Shown here piece by piece: positions 37,503-51,000 of a stretch of 64,000 nt of DNA. The position numbers and the translations under genes were made by a program. The stretch comes from Streptococcus infantis SK970 (GTDB taxonomy: Bacteria > Bacillota > Bacilli > Lactobacillales > Streptococcaceae). The stretch covers positions 1-64,000 of the forward strand of contig AFUT01000002.1 of the NCBI GenBank assembly GCA_000223255.2. The letters are read 5' to 3'. How positions within the stretch are numbered: the stretch's first letter is position 1; every line of letters starts with the position of its first letter. The notes beneath the pieces were generated by a model that did not search any database, had not been told where the DNA came from, and was given only the letters and a program-made list of their open reading frames with translations.

Positions 37503-40500
37503 TTGGCAGGACATGACGTTCAATACGGGAAACATCGTACCCGTCGTAGTTTTTCAAGAATTAAAGAAGTTCTTGACTTACCAAATTTGATTGAAATTCA
37601 AACTGATTCATTCAAAGATTTCCTAGACCATGGTCTGAAGGAAGTGTTTGAAGATGTATTGCCAATTTCAAACTTCACAGAAACAATGGAGTTGGAATTT
37701 GTTGGCTACGAAATCAAAGAACCTAAATACACGCTTGAAGAAGCTCGTATCCATGATGCAAGTTATTCAGCACCAATCTTTGTAACTTTCCGCTTGATTA
37801 ACAAAGAAACTGGAGAAATCAAGACTCAAGAAGTCTTCTTTGGTGATTTCCCAATCATGACTGAGATGGGTACCTTCATCATCAATGGTGGTGAGCGTAT
37901 TATCGTATCACAGTTAGTGCGTTCTCCAGGTGTTTACTTTAATGACAAGGTAGACAAAACGGTAAAGTGGGCTACGGTTCAACAGTTATCCCTAACCGTG
38001 GAGCTTGGTTGGAACTGGAGAGTGACTCAAAAGACATCGCCTACACTCGTATCGACCGTACTCGTAAAATCCCATTTACGACCTTGGTTCGTGCACTTGG
38101 TTTCTCAGGTGATGACGAGATTTTTGATATCTTTGGGGACAGCGAATTGGTTCGCAACACTGTTGAAAAAGATATCCATAAAAACCCAATGGACTCTCGT
38201 ACAGACGAGGCTTTGAAAGAAATTTATGAACGCCTTCGTCCAGGTGAACCAAAAACTGCTGAGAGTTCACGTACCTTGCTTGTAGCTCGTTTCTTCGACC
38301 CACGTCGTTATGACTTGGCTGCAGTTGGACGTTACAAGATTAACAAGAAACTTAATATCAAGACACGTTTGCTCAACCTTACGATTGCAGAACCATTGGT
38401 AGATCCTGAAACTGGTGAAATCTTGGTAGAAAAAGGGACTGTCATGACCCGCGATGTTATTGAAAGCATCGAAGGTCACTTGGATGGTGATTTGAACAAG
38501 ATTGTCTACACTCCAAATGACTCAGCAGTATTGACAGAACCAGTTGTTCTTCAAAAATTCAAGGTAGTTGCTCCGACTGATCCAGACCGTGTTGTAACTA
38601 TCATTGGTAATGCAAATCCAGATGACAAGGTTCGCACGATCACACCAGCAGACATCCTTGCTGAGATGAGTTACTTCCTTAACTTGGCTGAAGGAATTGG
38701 TCGTGTGGACGATATCGACCACCTTGGGAACCGTCGTATCCGTGCAGTTGGTGAATTGCTTGCTAACCAAGTTCGTCTAGGACTTTCTCGTATGGAACGT
38801 AATGTTCGTGAACGTATGTCTGTTCAAGATAACGAAGTGTTGACACCTCAACAAATCATCAATATTCGTCCTGTAACAGCTGCAGTCAAAGAGTTCTTTG
38901 GTTCATCACAGTTGTCACAGTTCATGGACCAACACAACCCACTTTCTGAGTTGTCTCACAAACGTCGTTTGTCTGCCTTAGGGCCTGGTGGTTTGACACG
39001 TGACCGCGCTGGATATGAAGTGCGTGACGTGCACTACACTCACTATGGTCGTATGTGTCCAATCGAAACACCTGAAGGACCAAACATCGGTTTGATCAAC
39101 AACTTGTCTTCATACGGACACCTCAACAAGTATGGTTTCATTCAAACACCATACCGTAAAGTTGACCGTGCAACTGGAAAAGTAACCAACGAAATCGTTT
39201 GGTTGACTGCCGACGAAGAAGATGAATACACAGTAGCGCAGGCTAACTCTAAATTAAACGCAGATGGAACTTTTGCTGAAAAAGTTGTCATGGGACGTCA
39301 CCAAGGGGTTAACCAAGAATATCCAGCATCAAGCGTTGATTATATGGACGTTTCTCCTAAACAGGTAGTTGCCGTTGCGACAGCATGTATTCCTTTCTTG
39401 GAAAACGATGACTCCAACCGTGCCCTCATGGGTGCCAACATGCAACGTCAGGCTGTACCGTTGATCGATCCTAAAGCGCCTTTCGTTGGTACTGGTATGG
39501 AATACCAAGCAGCCCATGACTCAGGAGCGGCAGTTATTGCACAACATGGTGGTAAGGTTACCTATGCGGATGCGGACAAAGTAGAAGTTCGCCGTGAAGA
39601 TGGTTCCCTTGATGTTTACCACATCCAAAAATTCCGTCGTTCAAACTCAGGTACTGCTTATAACCAACGTACCCTTGTTCGAGTTGGCGATGTCATCGAA
39701 AAAGGTGACTTTATCGCTGATGGACCTTCTATGGAAAAAGGTGAAATGGCGCTTGGACAAAACCCAATCGTTGCCTACATGACATGGGAAGGTTACAACT
39801 TCGAGGATGCCGTTATCATGAGCGAACGTTTGGTGAAAGACGATGTTTACACATCGGTTCACCTCGAAGAATACGAATCAGAAACTCGCGATACAAAGCT
39901 TGGGCCTGAAGAAATCACTCGTGAAATTCCAAACGTTGGTGAAGATGCCCTTAAAGACCTTGACGAAATGGGTATCATCCGTATCGGTGCTGAGGTTAAA
40001 GAAGGGGATATCCTTGTAGGTAAAGTCACACCTAAGGGTGAAAAAGATCTTTCTGCTGAAGAACGTCTCTTGCACGCTATCTTCGGTGACAAATCTCGCG
40101 AAGTTCGTGATACTTCCCTTCGTGTACCACACGGTGCCGATGGTGTCGTTCGTGATGTTAAAATCTTTACACGTGCAAACGGTGATGAATTGCAATCTGG
40201 TGTCAACATGCTGGTTCGCGTATACATCGCACAAAAACGTAAGATCAAGGTCGGAGATAAGATGGCCGGACGTCACGGGAACAAAGGGGTTGTCTCTCGT
40301 ATCGTTCCTGTAGAAGACATGCCTTACCTTCCAGACGGAACTCCAGTCGATATCATGTTGAACCCACTTGGGGTACCATCACGTATGAATATCGGTCAGG
40401 TTATGGAGCTTCACCTTGGTATGGCAGCTCGTACTCTTGGCATCCACATCGCAACACCGGTCTTTGACGGAGCAAGTTCTGAAGATCTTTGGGACACTGT

Positions 40501-41104
40501 CAAAGAAGCAGGTATGGATAGTGATGCTAAGACTATCCTATACGATGGTCGTACTGGTGAACCATTCGATAACCGTGTGTCAGTTGGTGTCATGTACATG
40601 ATCAAACTTCACCATATGGTTGATGATAAATTGCACGCACGTTCAGTCGGACCATACTCAACTGTTACACAACAACCACTCGGAGGTAAAGCTCAGTTTG
40701 GTGGACAACGTTTCGGTGAGATGGAGGTTTGGGCGCTTGAAGCCTATGGTGCGTCAAATGTCCTTCAAGAAATCTTGACTTACAAGTCTGACGATATCAA
40801 CGGACGTTTGAAAGCTTATGAAGCTATTACAAAAGGAAAACCAATTCCAAAACCAGGTGTTCCAGAATCATTCCGAGTTCTTGTAAAAGAATTGCAATCT
40901 CTTGGTCTTGACATGCGTGTCCTTGACGAAGACGATCAAGAAGTGGAACTTCGTGACCTTGATGAAGGAATGGACGAAGATGTCATCCACGTAGATGACC
41001 TTGAAAAAGCCCGCGAAAGAGCAGCTCAAGAGGCTAAAGCAGCCTTTGAAGCAGAAGAAAATGCAAAAGCGGAAACAACAGAAGAAGCTGCTGAACAAGA
41101 ATAA
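37503..41104 (+). CDS. rpoB: RNA polymerase beta subunit (one frameshift)
   Basis: About 1,200 residues after repair, the usual streptococcal size. The start is TTG at 37503 with AGGAGA upstream ([17 protein letters not shown]). The frame breaks at the A4 run 37956-37959, and one A restores [18 protein letters not shown]. As rpoB is essential, this must be an error in the sequence. The rifampicin-resistance region [20 protein letters not shown] has the usual sensitive residues. The active-site-facing region [13 protein letters not shown] is intact. Co-transcribed with rpoC. Confidence 0.97.
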
Positions 41105-41136
41105 GCAGTTCACTTATAATAGAAAGGGAAGAAATA

Positions 41137-44100
41137 GTGGTTGATGTAAATCGTTTTAAAAGTATGCAAATCACACTAGCTTCTCCAAGTAAAGTCCGTT
41201 CATGGTCTTATGGAGAAGTTAAAAAACCTGAAACAATCAATTACCGTACCTTGAAACCAGAACGTGAAGGACTCTTTGACGAAGTGATCTTTGGTCCTAC
41301 AAAAGACTGGGAATGTGCTTGTGGTAAATACAAACGCATTCGTTACAGAGGGATTGTTTGTGACCGTTGTGGTGTTGAAGTAACGCGTACAAAAGTTCGT
41401 CGTGAACGTATGGGACACATCGAGTTGAAAGCTCCTGTATCTCATATCTGGTATTTCAAGGGGATTCCAAGCCGTATGGGCTTGACTCTTGACATGAGTC
41501 CTCGTGCTCTCGAGGAAGTTATCTACTTTGCTGCTTACGTGGTGATTGATCCAAAAGATACACCACTTGAGCACAAGTCTATCATGACAGAGCGTGAATA
41601 CCGTGAACGCTTGCGTGAGTTTGGTCATGGTTCATTCGTTGCCAAAATGGGTGCCGAAGCTATCCAAGACCTCTTGAAACAAGTAGATCTTGAAAAAGAA
41701 ATTGCTGAACTTAAAGAAGAGTTAAAAACAGCTACTGGACAAAAACGTGTCAAAGCTATCCGTCGTTTGGATGTTTTGGATGCTTTCCACAAGTCTGGCA
41801 ACAAGCCTGAATGGATGGTTCTTAACATCCTTCCAGTTATTCCACCAGATCTTCGTCCAATGTTGCAGTTGGATGGTGGCCGTTTTGCCTCATCTGACTT
41901 GAACGACCTTTACCGTCGTGTTATCAACCGTAACAATCGTTTGGCTCGTTTGCTTGAGTTGAACGCACCAGGTATCATCGTTCAAAATGAGAAGCGTATG
42001 CTTCAAGAAGCGGTTGACGCTTTGATTGACAATGGCCGTCGTGGTCGTCCAATTACAGGACCAGGTAGCCGTCCACTTAAATCATTGAGCCACATGCTCA
42101 AAGGGAAACAAGGACGATTCCGTCAAAACTTGCTCGGTAAACGTGTTGACTTCTCAGGACGTTCTGTTATTGCCGTTGGTCCAACTCTTAAGATGTACCA
42201 ATGTGGTGTGCCACGTGAAATGGCAATCGAGCTCTTTAAACCATTCGTCATGCGTGAAATCGTTGCGCGCGATATCGTTCAAAACGTTAAAGCGGCTAAA
42301 CGCTTGGTAGAACGTGGAGATGAACGTATCTGGGATATCCTCGAAGAAGTGATCAAGGAACACCCAGTACTTTTAAACCGCGCACCTACCCTTCACCGTT
42401 TGGGTATCCAAGCCTTTGAACCTGTCTTGATTGACGGTAAAGCCCTTCGCTTGCACCCTCTTGTCTGTGAAGCCTACAATGCCGACTTTGACGGGGACCA
42501 AATGGCCATCCACGTACCGCTTTCAGAAGAAGCCCAAGCAGAAGCTCGTATCTTGATGCTTGCTGCTGAGCATATCTTGAACCCTAAAGATGGTAAACCA
42601 GTTGTTACTCCATCTCAGGACATGGTTTTGGGTAACTACTACTTAACTATGGAAGAAGCTGGTCGTGAAGGCGAAGGTATGGTCTTCAAGGACCGTGACG
42701 AAGCTGTCATGGCTTACCGTAATGGTTATGTTCACCTCCACTCACGTGTTGGTATCGCAACAGATAGCCTTAACAAACCATGGACAGAAGAGCAAAAGCA
42801 CAAAATCTTGCTTACAACTGTTGGTAAGATCCTCTTCAACGATATCATGCCAGAAGGACTACCTTACTTGCAAGAGCCAACAAACGCTAACTTGACAGAA
42901 GGTGTTCCGGCTAAGTACTTCTTGCCACTAGGTGGAAATATCAAGGAAGCTATTGATGGACTTGAACTCAACCCACCATTCAAGAAGAAAAACCTTGGAA
43001 ATATCATCGCTGAAATCTTCAAACGTTTCCGTACGACAGAAACATCTGCCCTACTTGACCGTATGAAGAACCTCGGCTACCACCATTCAACTCTTGCAGG
43101 TTTGACAGTGGGTATCGCCGATATTCCAGTTGTTGAAGACAAGGCTGAAATCATCGAAGAATCACACAAACGTGTAGAACAAATCACAAAACAATTCCGT
43201 CGTGGTATGATCACAGATGACGAACGCTACAATGCTGTTACAGCTGAATGGCGTGCTGCCCGTGAAAAACTCGAGAAACGTTTGGTTGCCAACCAAGATC
43301 CTAAGAACCCTATCGTTATGATGATGGATTCTGGAGCCCGTGGTAACATCTCAAACTTCTCACAGCTTGCCGGTATGCGTGGTCTGATGGCTGCTCCGAA
43401 CGGACGTATCATGGAATTGCCAATCCTGTCAAACTTCCGCGAAGGTTTGTCAGTACTCGAAATGTTCTTCTCAACTCACGGTGCCCGTAAAGGTATGACC
43501 GATACGGCCCTTAAGACAGCCGACTCAGGTTACTTGACTCGTCGTTTGGTTGACGTTGCCCAAGACGTTATCATTCGTGAGGATGACTGTGGAACTGACC
43601 GTGGACTCTTGATCCGTTCTATTACTGAAGGTAAAGAGATGATTGAGTCTCTAGAAGAACGTCTCAATGGTCGTTACACTAAGAAAACTGTTAAACACCC
43701 AGAAACTGGTGCAGTTATCATTGGTCCAAATGAATTGATCACAGAAGACAAGGCTCGTGAAATCGTTAATGCCGGTGTTGAAGAAGTAACTATCCGCTCT
43801 GTATTTACATGTAACACTCGTCATGGTGTCTGCCGTCACTGTTACGGTATCAACTTGGCGACTGGTGATGCGGTTGAAGTTGGTGAAGCAGTTGGTACAA
43901 TCGCTGCCCAATCTATCGGGGAACCTGGTACACAGCTTACAATGCGTACCTTCCACACGGGTGGGGTTGCCTCAAATACCGATATCACTCAGGGTCTTCC
44001 TCGTGTCCAAGAAATCTTTGAAGCCCGCAATCCTAAAGGGGAAGCGGTCATCACAGAAGTCAAAGGAGAAGTTACAGCAATCGAAGAAGATGCTTCAACT

Positions 44101-44799
44101 CGTACCAAGAAAGTCTTCGTTAAAGGCGAAACTGGCGAAGGCGAATACGTGGTACCATTCACAGCCCGTATGCGTGTAGAGGTTGGCGATCAAATCTCTC
44201 GTGGTGCAGCATTGACAGAAGGTTCTATCCAACCAAAACGTCTCCTTGCTGTACGTGATGTCTTATCAGTTGAAACTTACCTCCTCGGTGAAGTACAAAA
44301 AGTTTACCGTAGCCAAGGGGTAGAAATCGGAGACAAACACATCGAGGTAATGGTTCGTCAAATGATCCGTAAAGTCCGTGTCATGGATCCAGGTGATACA
44401 GACCTTCTCATGGGTACTCTCATGGACATCAATGACTTTACAGATGCCAACAAAGATGTTCTTATCGCAGGTGGTGTTCCAGCAACTGGTCGTCCAGTCC
44501 TTATGGGAATCACCAAAGCCTCACTTGAAACAAATAGTTTCTTGTCAGCTGCTTCCTTCCAGGAAACAACTCGTGTCCTTACAGACGCGGCCATCCGTGG
44601 TAAGAAAGACCATCTCCTTGGTCTCAAGGAAAATGTTATTATCGGTAAAATCATCCCAGCTGGTACTGGTATGGCTCGCTACCGTAACCTTGAACCACAA
44701 GCAGTCAATGAAGAGTCACTCCTTGCAGATTCACAAGAAGAAGCTCCAGTTGATACGACTGTAGAAGAAGTCGTTGAAACTGTTGAAGTAAGCGAATAA
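41137..44799 (+). CDS. rpoC: RNA polymerase beta' subunit
   Basis: 1,220 residues, frame intact. The start is GTG 41137 with AGAAAGGG upstream. The N-terminal zinc-binding cysteines ([20 protein letters not shown]), the catalytic magnesium loop [11 protein letters not shown] and the second zinc site ([13 protein letters not shown]) are all present. It pairs with rpoB 32 bases upstream. Confidence 0.98.
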   Translation: MVDVNRFKSMQITLASPSKVRSWSYGEVKKPETINYRTLKPEREGLFDEVIFGPTKDWECACGKYKRIRYRGIVCDRCGVEVTRTKVRRERMGHIELKAPVSHIWYFKGIPSRMGLTLDMSPRALEEVIYFAAYVVIDPKDTPLEHKSIMTEREYRERLREFGHGSFVAKMGAEAIQDLLKQVDLEKEIAELKEELKTATGQKRVKAIRRLDVLDAFHKSGNKPEWMVLNILPVIPPDLRPMLQLDGGRFASSDLNDLYRRVINRNNRLARLLELNAPGIIVQNEKRMLQEAVDALIDNGRRGRPITGPGSRPLKSLSHMLKGKQGRFRQNLLGKRVDFSGRSVIAVGPTLKMYQCGVPREMAIELFKPFVMREIVARDIVQNVKAAKRLVERGDERIWDILEEVIKEHPVLLNRAPTLHRLGIQAFEPVLIDGKALRLHPLVCEAYNADFDGDQMAIHVPLSEEAQAEARILMLAAEHILNPKDGKPVVTPSQDMVLGNYYLTMEEAGREGEGMVFKDRDEAVMAYRNGYVHLHSRVGIATDSLNKPWTEEQKHKILLTTVGKILFNDIMPEGLPYLQEPTNANLTEGVPAKYFLPLGGNIKEAIDGLELNPPFKKKNLGNIIAEIFKRFRTTETSALLDRMKNLGYHHSTLAGLTVGIADIPVVEDKAEIIEESHKRVEQITKQFRRGMITDDERYNAVTAEWRAAREKLEKRLVANQDPKNPIVMMMDSGARGNISNFSQLAGMRGLMAAPNGRIMELPILSNFREGLSVLEMFFSTHGARKGMTDTALKTADSGYLTRRLVDVAQDVIIREDDCGTDRGLLIRSITEGKEMIESLEERLNGRYTKKTVKHPETGAVIIGPNELITEDKAREIVNAGVEEVTIRSVFTCNTRHGVCRHCYGINLATGDAVEVGEAVGTIAAQSIGEPGTQLTMRTFHTGGVASNTDITQGLPRVQEIFEARNPKGEAVITEVKGEVTAIEEDASTRTKKVFVKGETGEGEYVVPFTARMRVEVGDQISRGAALTEGSIQPKRLLAVRDVLSVETYLLGEVQKVYRSQGVEIGDKHIEVMVRQMIRKVRVMDPGDTDLLMGTLMDINDFTDANKDVLIAGGVPATGRPVLMGITKASLETNSFLSAASFQETTRVLTDAAIRGKKDHLLGLKENVIIGKIIPAGTGMARYRNLEPQAVNEESLLADSQEEAPVDTTVEEVVETVEVSE

Positions 44800-44813
44800 A
44801 ATAATGCTTAAAC

Positions 44814-44838
44814 AAAAAGAGGGTCTTCCCTCTTTTTT
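44814..44838 (+). terminator. Terminator of rpoBC
   Basis: AAAAAGAGGG (44814-44823) / CCCTCTTTTT (44828-44837) with a four-base loop and a T-run. Confidence 0.92.
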
Positions 44839-44942
44839 TGTATTAAATATATAGAAAAGGTATATTGATTTTTATATGATTTACAAAATAATTTGAGCTA
44901 TAAAAGTAGAAAAAATTTTTTCCAAAAAATTGAGAAAAATGC

Positions 44943-44971
44943 TTGGTATTCAAGGACTGGCATGATAAAAT
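44943..44971 (+). promoter_or_regulatory. Probable promoter of the CshA-like gene
   Basis: TTGGTA (44943-44948), 17-base spacer, TAAAAT (44966-44971), about 90 bases before the start codon. Confidence 0.5.
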
Positions 44972-45063
44972 ATAACAGTGGGTAGTTTACGAAAAATAAT
45001 GAATAGTAAATACATATTTATTCTAAACTAAGTTAAATTTTATGCAACTTGGAGGTAATGTTA

Positions 45064-48000
45064 GTGAAAAATGATTTGTTTAATGACCGTATTAGTCGAT
45101 TTTCGATTCGTAAGCTTCATGTAGGAGTTTGCTCGGTCTTACTCGGAACGTTAGTAATGCTTGGAACAGCTACAGGTGTTGGAGCTGATGAAGTAACAGA
45201 AGAAAAACAAGCTGATGGAGTTGCAGCTACAACAGATGTTGACAAAGCAGAAGCTCCTCTAACTACAGAAGCAGCACCTGCTAAAGAAGTAACGTATCAA
45301 GCAGAAGCAGCGTCTGCAGTTTCTACTGAGGTAAAACCTGAGCTTAATAGCGACAAATTGGCAACTTACGTTGCTGAAATTGAAGCAAATTTAGCAAATG
45401 GTAAATACAGCAGCAAGACAGACGAGAGTGTTGAAATTCTTAAAGTAGCTCTTGCTAATGCTAAAAATGCACTTACTTCTGCTACAAGTCAAGCTGAGTT
45501 AGATGCAGCTTATCAATCACTTGTAACAACTGTCAATGCTAAACTTAAAACAAAGAAAAAGTTGTAGCTGAAGAAAAAGTAGCAACTGCTGATAAGACAG
45601 AAGCAACAACTGGAAAACCTGCAGAAAACACAAAACCAGCTGAAGGTACAAATGCAATCGCTAATACAGGGGAAAACGACCCTCGTAATGGTAAAGAGAT
45701 TGACAAGAATACTGCCTTCCGTGCAGATACTGCAACAGCTACTGGAATTGGTGCAGACGTTGAAGACGCAACTTCTACACCGAAAGTTGAAAAACCAGGC
45801 TTTACAACAAATGTAAAAGCCGCAGACCTTGCTAGTCAAATCTCTTGGTTGGACTTTGGGGATACTGCTAACTGGACAGGTACAACGACTACATCAGATG
45901 GCAAACTTGCAATTCAAGTCGGCGCGACCTACACCAAGGAAATTATGCCGGGCTATGTGGTTACCATCAAAGTCAAGTCTTTGAAACCCTTCCAAGCGAC
46001 AGAAATATACAAAAAACGCCTTGAAGAACGAGGAGCAACAGAAGCTGAAAAAGCTACCTATGATCCAAATGCTAGAAATGGTTATGTGAGTGGGAGTTCT
46101 GATAGGACTACCAAAGCTGCATTTGCTGCTGGTGAGGAAGCCAAAGTTATTGCTGAAGCTCAAAATCGCTGGACAGAAGTACGAACAGAAGGCATCAATA
46201 CTGGTACTAAAAAACAACTATCAGTTCCGACTTGAACGGCGGTAATATTGGGGTTCAGTTTGAAGTCTCCGCTACTTTCCGCGGGAAAGTAGTCAGACCA
46301 GCCGTTGTCATGGCAGATGGCGAGTCCGCTAACCCAGGTGAGGTGGTTATGTTCACCACCAACGGAGAAGGATGGCAACACATTGGTGAATGGTATAAGA
46401 ATGGTGATAAGTCAACTAGAACTTATGCCCCACAAGATCTTACTTATTATTTTGACCCAGCGAATAATTTTAGTTATTTTAAACCAGTTCCGGTTGAAGG
46501 AATTGAAATTCGAAATTGGAATACACAACAACTTCGTGATTCCACGCAAGCGGGACCAGACAAAAAAGCAGTTGCCTGGAAGTATTTTCAAAGTGCTGAT
46601 TTAACAACTGCTGGACTTGGAACGGGTGTCTTTGGTCCAAACGTATCAGCTAGTAAATTTGCTGTTCCCCTTGTTATGACAAAGGGGGCTTCTGAAATTG
46701 GATTATATATCGCATCTTCAGGTAAACAATCAGCAATGCTTGGTTTCTTCCCACTTGATGAAGGAGATGCGCCTGAATCATACGGTAAGGCAGTTCATTC
46801 AATTGCAACTGTGGATGGGATTACCGGTAAGAAAGTAAACCAACCTTATCTCGGCCACTTGAGTCCTGATATGGATGAAAACAATACCCTTGATTGGACT
46901 GGTGACGATAAAGCGACAACGGCTGATGAAGGCATCGACCAATTGCTTCCGAATGACCTCAAAGGAAAAACCAATGAGTTGATCAAGATGGATCGTACAA
47001 AACCAGGGAATTATACGATTACTGTTGAAGCTCATACAGACGGGGCGCCTCAAGCCAATATTTATGGTTGGGTTGACTTTAACCAAAACGGTACCTTTGA
47101 TGAAGACGAACGCTCTGATTTAGCAACCATTACTAAGGATGGAGCCGTTACCCTAAGATTCACCAAGAGCAAAACCTATATCGATCCTAGTGTCAACGAA
47201 CTAGGAATACGGTTACGAATTGCTAAGGATGCTGCTCAAATTGAGAGCCCGACAGGAATGGCCTTTTCAGGGGAGGTTGAGGACTTTAAGACTCAAATCA
47301 CTCACCCACCAAAAGGAGAAGTCAAAGAAACAACTGGTCCTCAAGGTGCCAAACAAACAGCAACCGTTGCCTTTACTGCTCGAGGTTTGCAAGGCTATAG
47401 CCTAACTGAGTCAGCAAAAATTGATGAAACAGTAGCTCCACAAATGATCGATAACCGTACAGGGCAAGTCGTAACACCTGGCGCAGATGGCTACTATGCT
47501 GTAGCTGGTCAAGGGAAATATAAGATCACTCCAAACGGAACTTCTGTTGATGTGGAGTTCATCCCAGAAGATAAATTCCTAGGCACCGCTGATGGAATTT
47601 CAATCCGTCGTACAGATAGTAATGGCTACGATACTGGTTGGTCAACTAAATTCCCAGATAAGGAAGCCAACGTTGATACAGTATTAAACACAATGGATGG
47701 TCTTTACATCCCAACTGTTACACCAACGGAAATTGAGGGGGTTGATAAGACTTCAATTGATGTCCAAGGTGCGACTCAAACTGGTACCCCAACCTTTAAC
47801 ACAACTACAACTAATGCTAATGGCGAAAAGATATCTGTCACTCCAAGCTTGGAATACCCTGCTAAATTGGTGGATCCAGCGACTGGTCAAGTAACCAATG
47901 CAACCTCTGTAACAGTAGTGGGTGAAGGAACATACAGCATTGACGATGCTACTGGTAAAGTAACCTTTGTTCCAGAACCAGGATTCACAGGTACAGCTCA

Positions 48001-51000
48001 AGGTGTTACGGTGTCATTGACTGCACCTGTCGGAAGAGATAAAGATGGAACAGTTCGTGATGAATACCTCAAGACTGCTACGGCTAAGTACACTCCAACT
48101 GTAACTCCAATTACGGTGACTCCTACAAACAAGGTTTCTGAGGATGTTCAAAATGTTCCTCAAACTCAAACACCAACCTTTGATTTGAGCAACGACAAGA
48201 CTGCTGAAATCACTAGCAAGAAATTGGTGGATCCCGCAACTGGTCAACCAACTGATGAAACAACTGTGACAGTAGCAGGTGAAGGTAGCTATACTATCGA
48301 CCCAACGACTGGAGCAGTAACATTTACGCCAGAAAAAGACTTTGTCGGTACTGCAAAAGGAGTAACTGTTCAGGCAACTGCTACTATTACAAATGCTAAT
48401 GGTAAGACTGCAACCATTACTTCAGATGCGACCTACACACCAACGGTTGTGCCAGCAGTTCCAACTGCAAGCCCTGCAACTTCAAAAGATATCCAAGGTG
48501 TGACTCAAACCGGTACACCAACCTTTGCAGGAACAACTGTTCAAGTAAATGGTGAAGATAAAGCTATTACCATTAAAGACAATAGCTACACATTGCTAGA
48601 TAAAGATGGTAACGAAGTTTCAACGACACCAGCTTATGCTGAAGATGGAACAACACCAATCGGTACATTCACAGTTGATAAAGCAACAGGTGTTGTAACC
48701 TTCACACCAACTGATAAGTCTTACACAGGTAAAGTAACTCCTGTTAAGGTTCAAGCTGAAAGCTCAAACGGAATCAAGGTGGATACAACTTACACACCTG
48801 AGATTGTTCCAGTAACACCAACAGCGACACCAGCAGAAACAACAGACATCCAAGGCGCAACTCAAAAAGGTAAGCCTGAATTCAAGGGTGGAACTGTGAC
48901 TGTTGATGGAGTAGAAAAAACTGTTCCAATCAACGAAGATGTTCCAGCAACATTTGAAGATGGAACAACAACTAAGACTGTTGAAGGTGTTGGTACATAC
49001 ACAGTAGCAGCAGACGGTACTGTTACATTTGTACCAGAAAAATCATTCGTCGGAACTGCACCAGCTGTAACAGTTGTCCGCGAAGATAAGAATGGAACAA
49101 AAGCTTCAGCAACTTACACACCAACTGTAACACCAGTAACGCCAACAGCAACTCCAGCTGAAACAACAGGTGTTCAAGGGGCTACACAAACTGGTAAACC
49201 TGAATTTACTGCAGGTAACAGTCGTGTACCAATGAACGATGCTGTTCCAGCAACCTTCGATGATGGATCTACTTCTAAGACAGTCGATGGCGTTGGTACT
49301 TATACAGTAGCTGCAGACGGAACTGTAACTTTTGTTCCAGAACCAAGCTTTACTGGTAATGCACCAGCCGTAACCGTTGTTCGTGAAGATAAGAACGGAA
49401 CCAAAGCGTCTGCAACTTACACACCAACTGTAACTCCAATCACCATCACTCCAACAGACAAGGTTTCTGAGGATATCCAAAATGTTCCACAAACTCAAAC
49501 TCCTACATTTGAGTTAAGCAACGATAAGACTGCGAAAATCACAAGTAAGAAATTGGTAGACCCAGCAACTGGTCAACCTACTGATGAAACTACTGTGACT
49601 GTTCCAGGAGAAGGAACTTATACTATCGATCCTACTACAGGAGCAGTAACATTTACGCCAGAAAAAGACTTTGTCGGTACTGCAAAAGGAGTAACTGTTC
49701 AGGCAACTGCTACTATTACAAATGCTAATGGTAAGACTGCAACCATTACTTCAGATGCGACCTACACACCAACTGTAAAATCAGCAGCTCCAACAGCTAA
49801 ACCAGCTACATCTAAAGATATTCAAGGTGCGACACAAACTGGAACACCAACCTTTGCAGGAACAACTGTTCAAGTAAATGGTCAAGATAAAGCTATCACT
49901 ATCAAAGATAACAGCTACACACTTTTAGATAAAGATGGTAATGAAGTTACAACTACAACAGCTTACGCTGAAGATGGAACAACACCAATCGGTACATTCA
50001 CAATCGACCCAGCAACTGGTACTGTAACATTCACACCGACTGACAAGTCATACACAGGTAAAGTAACTCCAGTTAAGGTTCAAGCTGAAAGCTCAAATGG
50101 TATCAAGGTTGATACAACTTACACACCTGAGATTGTTCCAGTAACACCAACAGCAACACCAGCAGAAACAACAGACATCCAAGGTGCAACTCAAAAAGGT
50201 AAGCCTGAATTCAAGGGTGGAACTGTTACTGTTGATGGAGTAGAAAAAACTGTTCCAATCAACGAAAATGTTCCAGCAACCTTCGAAGATGGTTCAACAA
50301 CTAAGACTATCCCAGGTGAAGGAACATACACAGTAGCACCAGACGGAACAGTAACATTTGTGCCAGAAAAATCATTCACAGGTACAGGAACAGGCGTGAC
50401 TGTTAAACGTGTAGATAAGAACGGTACCCCAGTAACAGCTAAGTACACACCAACTGTAACACCTGTAACACCAACAGCTACTCCAGCAGAAACAACAGAC
50501 ATCCAAGGTGCAACTCAAAAAGGTAAGCCTGAATTCAAGGGTGGAACTGTGACTGTTGACGGTGTTGAGAAGACAGTTGAAATCAATGAAGCTGTTCCAG
50601 CAACCTTTGAAGATGGATCAACAACTAAGACAGTTGAAGGTGTTGGTACATACACAGTAGCTCCAGACGGAACAGTTACATTTGTACCAGAAAAATCATT
50701 TGTTGGAACTGCGCCAGCGGTAACAGTTGTGCGTGAAGATATGAACGGAACAAAAGCTTCTGCGACATACACACCAACTGTAACGCCTGTAACACCAACA
50801 GCTGAAGATGCTACTTCAACTGACAAACAAGGTCAAACACAATCTGGTAAACCAACCTTCACACCAGGTAACTCAAACGTCCCAATGGATGATGATACAC
50901 CTGCAACCTTTGAAGATGGATCAACAACTAAGACAGTTGAAGGAGAAGGTACATACACAGTAGCACCAGACGGAACAGTTACATTCGTACCAGAAAAATC

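Noticed and set aside
38820-39010. Rifampicin-resistance changes in rpoB
   Set aside because: The region [20 protein letters not shown] shows the usual sensitive residues.
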